Below are positions 23,701-34,653 of a stretch of DNA of 64,000 nucleotides, in pieces; position 1 is the stretch's first letter; each line of letters opens with the position of its first letter. Below the pieces are notes generated by a model, which had not been told where the DNA came from, made no database searches, and saw only the letters and a list, made by a program, of their open reading frames with translations. Origin of the DNA: Mallotus nudiflorus (taxonomy: Eukaryota; Streptophyta; Magnoliopsida; Malpighiales; Euphorbiaceae); contig CANTUR010000649.1 of the NCBI GenBank assembly GCA_947683625.1, positions 1,674,001 through 1,738,000 of the forward strand, in the 5' to 3' direction. The translations under genes were made by a program, and so were the position numbers.

Positions 23701-24303
23701 CAAGATTGGACTTAGCAATGTGGCATCTATCAGATGTGCTTGGAATTTGTTGGAGGAATTACTGAAGTTTGAAAAGAAGATTGGTTTGATCAACCTCAAG
23801 CAGTGTAGTTGGCATCAAAATGACGACAGCGAGTGTGAAATGCAAATTTGAGAGGAAGAGGACTAAAATCCATGTCAACCCCCATGTTTTCCCTGACATC
23901 CATGATCATTTGAATAAAAGGGGAGTGAATATGGATCACCGGAGAGCGAGGGTAGATTTCTTCCGTAATGGATGACAACAACCATGAAAATAGTAATTGG
24001 TCTTTATTAAACCAAGTTACAAAGGTAGGGTTAGAGACACTATGATTTGTTGTGGAATTAAGAATCTCTTTTGTGGAGGAGGCTCGGTTCCAAAGATAAT
24101 CCCATAAAGATTGTAACAGTTCAACAATGAAGTGAACTGTAATATTTCCAAGGAATGTAATTACGAGATGTCAATTTGATTGAGAAAGTCTGTTGAACAT
24201 GAGAAAGAGCAATAGTTGAGGGTGGAGAAGGAAGGGCTCCGACGGTATGGTTTACCATCATTGCCGAAGAAGAAGAAGAAGTTGAAGAGGAGTGTGAAGT
24301 CAT
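23701..24303 (-). pseudogene. Copia Gag relic of element J
   Basis: The start MTSHSSSTSSSSSAMM (ATG at 24303) is followed by STIALSHVQQTFSIKLTSRN and YIPWK, the N-terminal signature of plant copia Gag where the family reads as L-x-x-x-NY-x-x-W. The frame then breaks repeatedly, and much of Gag, including the zinc knuckle, is not recognisable, so part is probably deleted. Confidence 0.75.
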
Positions 24304-24318
24304 TGATATTGAGCACAA

Positions 24319-24330
24319 GCTCTGATACTA
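24319..24330 (-). promoter_or_regulatory. Primer-binding site of element J (initiator Met tRNA type)
   Basis: The minus strand reads TAGTATCAGAGC, one base from the standard TGGTATCAGAGC complementary to plant initiator tRNA-Met. It lies 10 bases inside the LTR. Confidence 0.85.
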
Positions 24331-24340
24331 AGTCAGAATA

Positions 24341-24490
24341 TGTTGTGAATAGTTAAGTTTTCATTACTAGAGCTGTGTACATATATACATCAAGTGCTAT
24401 AAAAACTATAACAACTTATACATGTAGAGGTATACATGAGTTAGCTAGCAGTTGAAGAGCTGTTAGGAGTCTTTATCCTTGATAATAACA
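24341..24490 (-). repeat. 5' LTR of element J, 150 bp
   Basis: On the minus strand it starts TGTTATTATCAAGG (24490) and ends TTCACAACA (24341). It contains a TATAGTTTTTATAG region. The outer edge is fixed because the LecRK sequence resumes at 24491. Confidence 0.8.
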
Positions 24491-24809
24491 AAGGAAAAAT
24501 GAGTGTTAAAATCCGCAACATGATCAGAGTCATTGTCCCAAAGGTAGAATTGTTTGTAATATGCTGCTCGGCTGGCACTGGAGAAAGTGCCATCAAAATT
24601 TAACTCACTTAGGATTTTGGTGAGTAAAATGGTTTGGTCTATTAGAACTGCATCTCCCTGGCTGATGATGTCTGGAATATTCGAGTTGAATGTGGAGAAA
24701 GTGAAAGTAGTGTGGATATTTGGTTTGTGTTGAAAGGGCAGGTAAACAATAACAATAAGATCATGATGACTGCCGTGGAAGAGGCATGCTTAGAAGATTC
24801 AGGATGCAT
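24491..24809 (-). pseudogene. Truncated LecRK pseudogene (N-terminal about 105 codons)
   Basis: This is a close paralogue of the first 320 coding bases of the intact gene at 58575-60602, readable base by base. The start MHPESSKHASSTAV corresponds to MPLEAPKHAFFRAV, and the signal peptide FTCPFNTNQ corresponds to FTFPFNTNQ. A 7-base deletion about 95 bases into the coding part shifts the frame. At 24490 the gene is interrupted by copia element J within the lectin-domain region matching HFSFAID, and no 3' portion is seen. The upstream TATA region is also conserved. A promoter-driven short transcript is possible but no useful protein. Confidence 0.9.
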
Positions 24810-24862
24810 GATTTTGCTATGATTGGAACAACTAATTTAGCACATAAGTTTGCTCCACTTCT

Positions 24863-24875
24863 TCTTTTTTATAGA
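24863..24875 (-). promoter_or_regulatory. TATA box of the LecRK pseudogene
   Basis: CTATAAAAAAG on the minus strand, 54-64 bases before the pseudogene start, matches in position and sequence the TATA box of the intact LecRK at 60654-60664. Confidence 0.6.
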
Positions 24876-24879
24876 TCAG

Positions 24880-25553
24880 CGCTGTGGTCTACTCTTTCGT
24901 ATGTAATCATTTAAATTTTTTTTTTTTAACAACCATTTAAACTATTAATAGAGACAGTGAAGTTGCTCAAATTAATTATGGTCGATTTTTGTTATAAATT
25001 AAGAATATAACGTCAGTCCTCTTCATTAACCAATGAGGATGATAAATATTGAAAATTCTATATCTATACCTCGTTAAAGTCAAGAATAATGGAGGATGAT
25101 GGGCGTAAACATCTATCACATTACCTTCAATTCGTCAATTCTCATAAAAATTTTAAGAGATTCATGAATGACAAATCTTTTACTGTACAATATTTTGATT
25201 CCCCATTGGTGTCCACTATTAAGAGAAATGACCGATTGAACAAGTCTCTTTTCCAAAAACAATAATTTTCTATTTTAAAAAAAAAAAACACAATAATTTT
25301 CTGATATTAAGTTTTTTTATATGTTGGCGAAAATTTAGTAATTAAGTGAAAAAATGATTTCCTTCAATGCTAAAAAGTCATGGTGAGATTGATGCCATTT
25401 GTAAATACAGAAACGATTGTTGCGTAATTTATGTTTTGATGATCATTTTGATTGATTTTATTTTGTGGATACATAACCTTGTGAAATCTACATTACAATG
25501 GTGGCTAATAAAAACTAATTAAAAAATGCTAACAGCTAATTATAACTAATGGT

Positions 25554-25615
<62 letters not shown>

Positions 25616-25721
25616 ATAATAATAACAATTGAATAAATTAAACAAAAAAGAAAATGGTTGAAAATTAAAAATTTTTTACTTTTTAAATTAATTATAAAAA
25701 GGAAATTGTTTTTTAATTTTA
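24880..25721. other. Host spacer upstream of the LecRK pseudogene, with a long (TA)n
   Basis: 24930-25150 resembles 57785-57990 on the other side of element B, including the blocks ACCTCGTTAAAGTCAAG and GTTGCTCAA. A (TA)n run of about 58 bases lies at 25554-25612. The TTTTA at 25717-25721 is the left target duplication of element B. No gene was seen. Confidence 0.7.
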
Positions 25722-28700
25722 TGTCACGATCTGAACCAAAAGGTCCATGACCGGTACTAGGGAATAAAAATAATAAAGTATCTAAAACTCATAGTAAACC
25801 TTAAAATTTTTTTACAAATTAAAAATAATACACTGAATTATAAACTAATAATAAATACACAATACTAAATACATATGATAATATTCTTCAAATATAATAA
25901 TATTTCAATTCAGAATACAAATAATACAAGTTTCATAGATAGCTACTACGGTATCTAAAATTCAATTATACAATACATATATTAGTCCAACATACATAAT
26001 GCAGCCGGTGAAGAACGAATCTGATGTAGATAGAAAATACTAAGAAGTTGACTGTGAGGTCTTGAAAAATAAATTGAAGGAAATCAGATATCACTAAATG
26101 AATTAATTTTATAAAATGCATGTAGATTAATAAAATCATTTGTTAAAATCTTTTTTTAAATAAATGTAAATAAACTAATAATATTTGTGAAAAGCAATAA
26201 TATTCAAATAAAATCTACTTATAATTTTTATATCAATTTAATATGAAATTCCTGTAAGAAAATATATGGAATAATTATTTTTGGCGGAAAATCTAGTAGA
26301 ACACCTAAATCAACATTCTAATAGTCCTTCGGCTCTATAATCCAAGTGACTGCAGTCCCGATAACATGCTCAACCGAGTTACTACCACAATCATTCACTT
26401 ATTTCATATTGATGTCTTGAGAGCAAGTTCAACTGAGTTACATCCTTTTATCTGGCCCAAGAGCATTAATTCGACCGAGCTCTAACCATTTACTCTTGCT
26501 CGAGAGCACACGCTCCCCCGAGCATATTCTACAATTTAAACATATACTAAGATCTTACCCGTACGCACGTGGTCCTGGTAACACTCACTAAGTAGCGTGT
26601 TCTACTATTATCTCCAAATCAATTTAAATTATAAGTAATTAAATAAATACAATAAAATAAATAAATCATTAAATAATAAATAAATAAATGATTAAATATA
26701 AATAATTAAAACATAACGAAATAATTTTTTAAAGTATATTTTCAATGTCTACTCGCAAATATAGTAGAAATAATCATGCATATGACAATATAAATATATA
26801 CATAACCAATCATATAATCATTTCCTTATTATATTTAATTATTTAAAAATATAATAAAAACACAAGCAATACACATTTTATAAAATTAACTCACATATTG
26901 AGCATAATGGACAACGCATTCTCTGTTGTCCTGGTGTTACAGCTCAAATTCTAAAGTTATCTAAAATAAATAATATTTATTTAAAATATGCTCATAAAAT
27001 AAAATAAATAAATTCATGAAAATTCTTGAAATTATGGAAACAATGGAATTGATGAAACTGACTCAATCAAAGACAAAGTCAATTGAAATTAGAAATTCAA
27101 CACAAGTCCATATCATGTTCTATGAGAAATCTACAGACAATTCAATAGAGTTTCCTCTGTAAAATAGATATCTCTCTACTAAAAGTAAAGTCGTTCCTAC
27201 ATGAAAATACATTTCAAATATTGACACAATCACTTAGTCTCAAGTTCATCCCCCAAACTGCATTAAATGCCCAATCGAGAACTACAATTCACAGAAATAA
27301 TAAAATAATATAATTTTATTTAAAATCGCCAAAAATCATAAAATCTCATTTAAATACCACAAATTCATTTATTTTCATAACAAAAGATAAAACATATTTA
27401 TTTTCCAATAAATAGTAAAATTCTAGCTTATATTTAAATTTTTGTCAATAACATACTTAATTCAAATTTTACCCTTCTTAAATTAACATTAATTGCAAAT
27501 AACTATTTAAATAACTTAAATATATCAAAAAATCAACAAATAAATTATTTAAGCTAAAAGCAATAAATAAGTTTATTATTCTATCATTTTCTGAGAATTA
27601 ATAATAATTAAGTAAAAATCATAAATAAATTATAAAAATTATTTTAGTGCTATTATTACTAAAAATCTATCTAAAACATCATAATTATCAAAAATTTACT
27701 TAAATTAATAAAAATTACTAATTTATACTTTTTTTTCCCAAAAATTTAAATTTCGCATAAACATTCAAAATTTCATAATAAAAATTTAGTGCATAATTTC
27801 AACAAACTTCCTTCACGAAACTTGCTCAAAATAATTATTATGATTTATTAAAAATATAAAATATTTTCCAGTCTCGAGACTGTACCAGAACAGTAACTCC
27901 AAGCCCTTGAATAGTGCTATTTTAAAAATCATCCCCAAAATTAAATATAATTACATATTTGGAAAGCTTATAACACCAATTTCAATAATCTCAAGTCAAT
28001 TTAACATAAACTAAATGAATTTACACTCAATTAACAAAAATTAAAAACTAAAACCTAGAACAAATCTCTTAAAATTGAAGTGGAAATCAAGGATGGTTGG
28101 ATGAATTACCTTAAGGGAATGTAGTCGAAGAGGAGAGGAAGAGATCGAGCTAATATTCACCGGCGATCTCCCAAGTAATTCGATGAGAAGAAGGAACTGA
28201 GAAAAAAAGGAGAGATGGCAGCAACTAGCAATGGCAAGTTGCTGGCGACGTCAGGCATGGTGTGGTGGTGGCTTCAGGGCCAACATGGATGGTAGTAGTG
28301 GCGGTCAACATGGGTGTAGGGGTTGGTTATGGCAGAATCAAAAAAGGAAAGAAAGAAAAAAAGAATAAGGAGGAAGAAGAAGAAGAAATGCCTGTAAACA
28401 CCCAATTTCGGGATGCAGTTATGCACAATTACGACGTAAGCCCCTATGATGAAATTTATTCAAAAATTGAACTTAGTTGTCGATTTTCTAGACTTTAGGG
28501 ACTAAATTGTAACATTTTTTAGGATTTGATTGCAAATAAGTTAATTTTTCAGGGGTCTTTCGGTAATTAAAAGTAAAAAAATTAGGATCGGTATTAGTGT
28601 AATGCCGATCGGCATTGCATAATTTTGACTTGTAAAATCTCATTTTTTTTTAATTTTTCATGTATTTTTTATCATTTTTTCAGCGTTTTGATTGGTTGAA

Positions 28701-30725
28701 AATTTAATTTTATCTTTAATATTATCTGATGAAAATTTTGATGCGTTTTGAACACCTAAATAGTTTTTAAAAATCAAAATTCTTATCGGGTTGTTTTTGA
28801 AGAGATGAGCATTCCTACAAACTAGGAAAGTCAGTATGTGTAGACTCTACTTTAAAAAGAAAAGAGTCTACGTGCGTGAAGGAGGGGGATTTTTTTTCTT
28901 TTTTGACACACAAAGAAACCGAGAGAGACATACAGACACCAAAAGATTGACTGCACACAAAACCCTAAAAAATATAGACATTATTGAGAACGCCCTTTCT
29001 AGTCCAGAATTAGCAACAGTTCAATTTCAACGGTGAAAATCCTAGTTTGAGGGGCCAAAGCATATGCACAATATTCTTTTTTTTTTCTTTCTTCTCTTCT
29101 CTTCTTGTAATTTTTTATTTTTTATTTCGTTATTGTTTTCTTATTTCATTACTAATCTAATTTTTTGTGTGTTTTTGTTTGATACTTGATTGTGGATTGA
29201 GGATGAAATAGTATAATATCCAAGAATTATACATAAGATCCATGGAATGCTATGGATGAACCTGTACTATTTTTTTCAATAGTTCTTAAGATTTTAATTT
29301 TTATTCTGCATTTTGGTATCTTATGTAGTTTATATTTATTTCATGGGTATGTAATTGTTTAATTTTAATTTTGTACGTAGTTTATAATAGCCCCAGTAGT
29401 GGGAATAGTGAAAGATTTAAATTTCTGCACTTTAAAATTAATTAGTAATTAGGTTTAATCGGGTAAAAATTAATTAAAAATTAATGGTGGATTTAGTTAA
29501 TTAGGGTTTGTATGTAATTAATGTATCTTTTTTTAAAAAAAATCATATATGAATGTATTTTGATTTGATTTTGTGATTTTTTTTTATGTTTTTTTTAATG
29601 TTTTTGGGCACTAAGCCCACGTTTAGGTCTAACTCATTTAAATAAATAAGCTTAAAAATGGTTTAAGGCTTTGAATAATTAAAATCAATTTAGGCCATTA
29701 GGTTAATTAGATTTTAGGCCCACTTAGTTAATTAAAACTTGTTTAGACTTAGCTCAGCCCACTTAATTTTATTTCTTTTAAAATAAATAGACCTAGACCC
29801 ACATTTCACTTAAAATAAGACCAAGTTAGACTTAGACTCATTAATTTGATTTTCCTTTAAAATTGAATAAACTTAAGCCCATTCCTTAGACAAATTAAAA
29901 TAAACAGATCTAAGCTCACTAATTAATAAAAATATAGGCCCGCCTATAGTCCATTTCTCACTTGTAAATAATATGTAGACTTAGCTAACTTATAAAATAA
30001 AATTAACATAGTTTAGACATAGGAACATTGCCTTTTTATGCATTTTTATGTGTAATTTTATTGACTTGTTGCCTTTTAGGTTAAATGGGTGTTAATTAGG
30101 GTTTAATAAAATTGCATATAATTAGAGGATGAAATAATCATTTATAAAATTATTCTAAATGAACACAAGACTGAGAGAAGTTAGTATTTCGTATCTAGAA
30201 TCTCCTGGTTGTGGTGCCAGCTTTCTTTTAGAGAATCGAGTACCACCTTTTTTATTTGTCCTAGTTATTACCCTGGGTGGCGACTCCTCATCTTCACGTC
30301 ATGTCTTTGTGATAGTGGTTAGTGTGTTCTCTAAGGCCCTGAGCCTAAACAGTGTCATGGTTGTTAAAATCTTGGACGCACGCCAAACCCCACCGCATAC
30401 AATGCCAAAAAAAAATTTTTGACCTATTCCTTTTTTTTTTGAAACAGGACAAAAAAAGTATAATAATTAAAAATTAAAATATCTACTCTCAATTATTCTT
30501 ACCCACAAAATATATACATATACTTATACTCAATAATTAATTTAAATTTAATAAAGTTACATAAATACTAATGACCAAATATTAATTAACACTAATTAAT
30601 TCATAAATAATTATAATCATATTAAAATAATATTCGGCGTACAAATTTCAATTTAATTTGATGAATAATCAAACTTAATAATCCATTTGTAATATAAATA
30701 TATAAAAAATATTTGAGTCTTTACA
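25722..30725 (-). repeat. 3' LTR of element B (2990 bp net), interrupted by solo LTR G
   Basis: In plus coordinates it starts TGTCACGATCTGAACC and ends GAGTCTTTACA; minus-strand LTR polarity is TG at 30725 to CA at 25722. It aligns along its length with the right LTR, for example 26000-26600 with 47150-47720 and 27900-28390 with 56020-56550. The insertion splits it after base 28392. Confidence 0.9.
28393..30401 (+). mobile_element. Solo LTR G (Tat-like family) in B's 3' LTR
   Basis: It begins TGTAAACACCCAATTTC and ends CACCGCATACA, flanked by a perfect ATGCC duplication (28388-28392, 30402-30406). B's other LTR has the uninterrupted sequence near 56550. It is 2009 bp with no internal region, hence a solo LTR. 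Its 3' end blocks (CTGGGTGGCGACTCCTC, GGGAATAGTG) match the LTRs of element C and solo LTR F. Confidence 0.92.
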
Positions 30726-30745
30726 ATCTTCACTCATTAAAAAAA
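30726..30745 (-). promoter_or_regulatory. Degenerate polypurine tract of element B
   Basis: On the minus strand ATGAGTGAAGAT precedes the LTR start TGTAAAGACTC. Live Tekay-like elements have a purine run here; this copy is mutated. Confidence 0.5.
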
Positions 30746-32010
30746 TTCGTCCTTGAATTTAAATAAATAAAAAGAAGTACAAATGTTTATTATTGAAAAG
30801 GATAAGGGTACACCGCCTACATTCTTGCCTCTATCTCCTACGTGCAATCTTCCACCACATGGTTGCTCCATAGCACCTTTACCATCGGAATCTCTCACTG
30901 CCTGAGGCTGAAGGATAAGCGAAAGATAAAAAATATACTTCCTCAACATTGATACATGAAACACTAGGTGAATTTGAGACAACTCTGGCAGTAACACCAG
31001 TCTATACGCCACTTTGCCAACTCTTGATTGAATCTCGAAGGGTTCAATGTATGTGGGAGCTAGCTTATGCTTTTTACCAAACCTCAAAATTCCCTTCATT
31101 GGAGATACTTTTAGAAATACCAAGTCTCCAATAAAGAATGATACATCCTTCCTCTTAAGGTCTGCATAGCTCTTTTGCCTATTGAAGGCTGTCTTCAACC
31201 TTTGCTAGATGATGGAAACTTTCTTAAAAGTCACTTGCACCAATTCTGATCCTATTAACTGTCTCTTACCAACTTCCCAACACAAAGGCAATCTGCACCT
31301 CCTTCTATACAATGCTTCATACGGAGTCATTTCAATACTAGCATGATAACTATTGTTATATGCAAATTCAATCAATGGCAAGTGTACGTCCCAATGGTCA
31401 CCAAAATCCATCACACACATCCAAAGCATATCCTCTAACGTTAGAATGGTCCTCTCAGACTATCCATTAGTTTAAGGATGAAAAGTTATGCTGAAGTCCA
31501 GCATTGTACCCAAAGCCTTATGTAATTCTTGTCAAAAAACTGAAGTAAAAGTGGCTCCTCTATAAGAAATTATACTAATAGGTACTCTATAGAGACAAAT
31601 AATCTGATTAACATACAATCTTGCCAACCTTTCAGTAGAGTATATCTTTTTAATTAGCAAAAAGTAAGTCGACTTAGTTAGTCTGTCAATTATCACCTAG
31701 ATAGCATCATAGCCACTTGATGTATGAGGTAATCCACCTACAAAATCCACAGCAATCATATCCCACTTCCACTTTAGCATGGGCAACTACTGCAATAATC
31801 TTGAAGGCCTCTAGTGTTCCAACTTCACTTGCTGATAAGTAAGACACTTGGACACAAATTTTGCAATGTCTCTTTTCATCCCATTTCACTAATATGTATC
31901 TTTCAAATCATAATACATCTTGGTAGAACTTGGATGAATGCTATAAGTAGAAAAAAGGGCTTCTTCCATAATCTCCTTCCTCAAATCATCCACATCAGGT
32001 ACACAGAACC
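30737..32010 (-). pseudogene. Integrase and chromodomain-like tail of element B
   Basis: Minus-strand pieces in order: an H-C-C-type zinc region (KCLTYQQVK), core DFVGGLPHTSSGYDAIW and DRLTKS, then SYRGATFTS where the catalytic Asp of the usual SDRD has become Tyr. Next come FAYNNSYHASIEMTPYEALY and the C-terminal IGDLVFLKVSPMKGILRFG with VFHVSMLRKYI. Past a frameshift near 30905, EIPMVKVLWSNHVVEDCT corresponds to the chromodomain-like tail of Tekay/Del integrases. The polyprotein ends at 30737. Integrase would insert the DNA copy; the tail is thought to target heterochromatin. Several stops and the lost Asp make it inactive. Confidence 0.88.
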
Positions 32011-33755
32011 TTGTGCCCAAACGTAACGTGACGTCACTATCAATAACAAAGTCTCCAGATTGACCTTGTTACACTTCAAATATAATCTTATGCAACTGTG
32101 GATCTCTTCTTTGAACTACTTTAACTCTATCCAAGTACATTGACCGTACTCTAAATTAAGCTAAAAGACACTTCTTGGTCACTTTCAACTGCAACCCCTG
32201 ATTAATCAGTCTATGTAGCTCTTTAATTATTGGTCTCTTTTTTATGCTGAAATAAGCAAGATTGCCTGCTAACTTCCTACTCGGTGTGTCAACTACCATA
32301 TTCGCTTTACCCATATGGTATGAATAGAGCAATCATAATCTTTTGGAAGTTCCATCTATCTCCTCTATCTCAAATTCAAGTCTCTCTACTGAAAGATATA
32401 TTTTAAGCTCTTGTGGTTAATGTATGTCTCATAAGTCACACCATATAAATAATGCTTCCATATCTTTAAAGCAAATACCATTGCTGCCATTTCCAAATCA
32501 TGGGTAGGGTAGTTCTATTTATGCTTATTTAATTGCCATAAAGCATAAGCAACCACTTTCCCATTCTGCATTAATACATACCTTAGTCATACTTGGAAGC
32601 ATCATAGTACACTATATACCCTTCATCACCTGAAGGTAAGGTCAATACTGGAGCTGAAGTTAGCAAGTCCTTAAGAAACTGGAAGTGCTCTTCACATCTG
32701 TTAGTCTAAACAAACCTAAAAGTTTTTCAAGTTAACCTTGTTAAAGGCACTGCAATCTTGGATAAATCCTTTACAAATCTCTTGTAATAGCCAATTAAAC
32801 CCAAAAGACTCTTAACTTTTGTCACTATCATTGGCCTTAGCCATTCTGTAATGGCTTTTATCTTCTTGGGATCCACTTGTATGTTGTCTCTAGACACCAT
32901 ATGGCCTAAAAATGCCACTTGATCTAACCAAAATTCACATTTAGAGAATTTGGCATATAGTTAATGCTCTCTCAAAGTCTGAAGCACCATCCTTAAATGC
33001 ATGACATGCTTGGCTTCACTCCTCGAATATACCAAGACATCATCAATAAAGATTGCTAAGGCATTAGTTAACCCAAAGGACATCACCAAAAGTTCATAAT
33101 GGCCATATCTCATTCAAAATGCAATCTTAGGTGCATCTCCACTTTTAATCCTTAACTAATGATACCCAAATCTCAAGTCAATTTTAAATAAGCACTAAGC
33201 TACCTAAAGCTTATCAAACAAGTCATCAATCCTTGGAAGAGGATGCTTGTTCTTGATGGTGATTTTGCTCAACTGTCTATAATCAATACACAGTTGAAGG
33301 TTATCATCCCTCTTATTCATACATAGCATAAGAGCACCCCAAGGAGATGAAGGGTCTGATAAAACCCTTATCAAGTAATTCTTGCAACTATTCCTTAAGC
33401 TCCTTCAATTCTCCCACTGCTATTCTATAAGGTGACATCGAGATAGGATCTAAACCCAGTACAACATCTATACAAAACTCTATTTCTCTATCTAGTGGCA
33501 ATTATGGTAATTCTTTAGAAAACACATAAGGAAACTTGCACACCACATGCACCTTCTCAACTGCCCCCGCATCCATCTTTATATCTCTTACCACAGCTAA
33601 ATAGCCTTCATATCCCCTTTTAAGCATTTTCCTAATTGTGATAGCATAAATAAGATTTGGAGGCATTAAACACTTATCACCTCGAAATCAAAAATCTTTA
33701 ACATTAGGGATTCTAAAAATCACCTTTTCTTTTAACAATCTAAAGTGGCATAATG
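32011..33755 (-). pseudogene. Reverse transcriptase and RNase H of element B
   Basis: Recognisable reverse transcriptase blocks: LCIDYRQLSKITIKNKHPLP near 33300-33240; the catalytic FIDD (AIFIDDVLVYS) near 33055-33025; MAFLGHMVSRDNIQVDPKKI and LLGLIGYYKRFVKDLSKIA at 32918-32727, the connection to RNase H. RNase H is hinted at by VYYDASKYD near 32600. Multiple stops interrupt the frame between these blocks. In a live element this pair copies the RNA into DNA within the particle. Confidence 0.85.
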
Positions 33756-34085
33756 TTAGTCTAACCAATCCATCCCCAAGATCACATTAAAATTGATTAC
33801 ATCGAATAATACCAAATCTGTAAGCAACTCTCTACCTTCCACTAATATGTGACAAGATGGAAAGAAAATGTCTATCTCAAACTCATCACTAAGTGGAGTC
33901 ACTATAGATAAAGGAAATAAAAAATTAGATTCTTGCCACTCCATCCTTGAAGCAAAGACAAGTGAAACAAAAGAATGTGATGCACTATGATCAAATAAAA
34001 CTCTAGCTTGAAAAGAACACACTGAAACAATACCTGTTACCACCACTTTTGATGCTTGAGCATCCTGAGGAGTCAGAGTGAACAC
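33756..34085 (-). pseudogene. Retropepsin-like protease of element B (active site altered)
   Basis: A 109-codon open stretch contains VLFDHSASHSFVSLVFA, where gypsy elements normally have D-S/T-G-A-S-H-S-F, so the Gly of the catalytic triad is replaced and the loop altered. NVILGMDWLD at the end is the standard ILGMDWL block. It connects upstream to a zinc-knuckle Gag and downstream to reverse transcriptase, as expected. The Asp is kept, but with the active-site loop and the rest of the polyprotein broken it is not functional. Confidence 0.85.
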
Positions 34086-34653
34086 CCTGGCCTACCCATG
34101 GAAGACTATATGAATCCTCTACCACTCAGTCTACCCCCATGCCTGCCTCCTGAACCTCAGCCCTACTGGCCCATAAACTGAGTTGACCTCTACTGAGGGT
34201 ATATAGGTGCCTGGTAGGGTTGATGCACCTGCTGAAATGATGAAGCAACTAAAGATGAAGATCCTTGGGCATAAGAAGATTGATACTCGATGTTAGGACA
34301 AGCTCTAGCAAGATGTCCAATCTGCCCACACCTATAGCATGCTCCTATCAATAAATGACACAGTCATTGATGTACATGGCCACAAGTAGGACATGCGTTG
34401 GGCCCCAAGCCTGAACTGCCATACCCAAGGCTCTAACTACTATTACCACTGCTAGCTCTAAGTCCGAACCTCAAAGGTCTACTACTCAGCCTACTGTGTC
34501 TGTTAGTCCTATGCACATGGCTACCTCGATAGCCCTGTTGTGAAGTACCCGCAGTCTGTATACTGATAGTACCCATCTAAAACATAAGCTGTTGAATCCT
34601 CTACGTCCTCATTACTCTATTGCTGCTACTCATATACGAGTCAGAGATGGCAC
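34086..34653 (-). pseudogene. Gag C-terminal part of element B with zinc knuckle
   Basis: Near 34345-34300 the translation gives CYRCGQIGHLARACP, a complete CX2CX4HX4C zinc knuckle that binds the element's RNA. A second Cys-rich piece (CPTCGHVHQ) just after it contains a stop. The text between is rich in Arg, Gly and Gln, as usual. The frame is cut at 34653 by element C; the N-terminal part continues at 45902. Confidence 0.8.

Larger units (their letters stand above)
22923..24490 (-). mobile_element. Element J: 5' part of a Ty1/copia element, truncated
   Basis: Minus-strand order is a short 150-bp 5' LTR, Met-tRNA primer site, gag, protease and pre-integrase region, and integrase core, ending abruptly at 22923 where element E begins. 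The short LTR and gag-pre-integrase layout fit the Ale/Retrofit-type copia lineages. It sits inside a LecRK pseudogene. Reverse transcriptase, RNase H and the 3' LTR are missing from this side. Confidence 0.8.

Noticed and set aside
28262..28498. Plus-strand frame of 78 codons starting MVVASGPTWMVVV
   Set aside because: It crosses the junction between B's LTR and solo LTR G, so it cannot be an evolved gene; the related frame near 56307-56564 is also LTR sequence.
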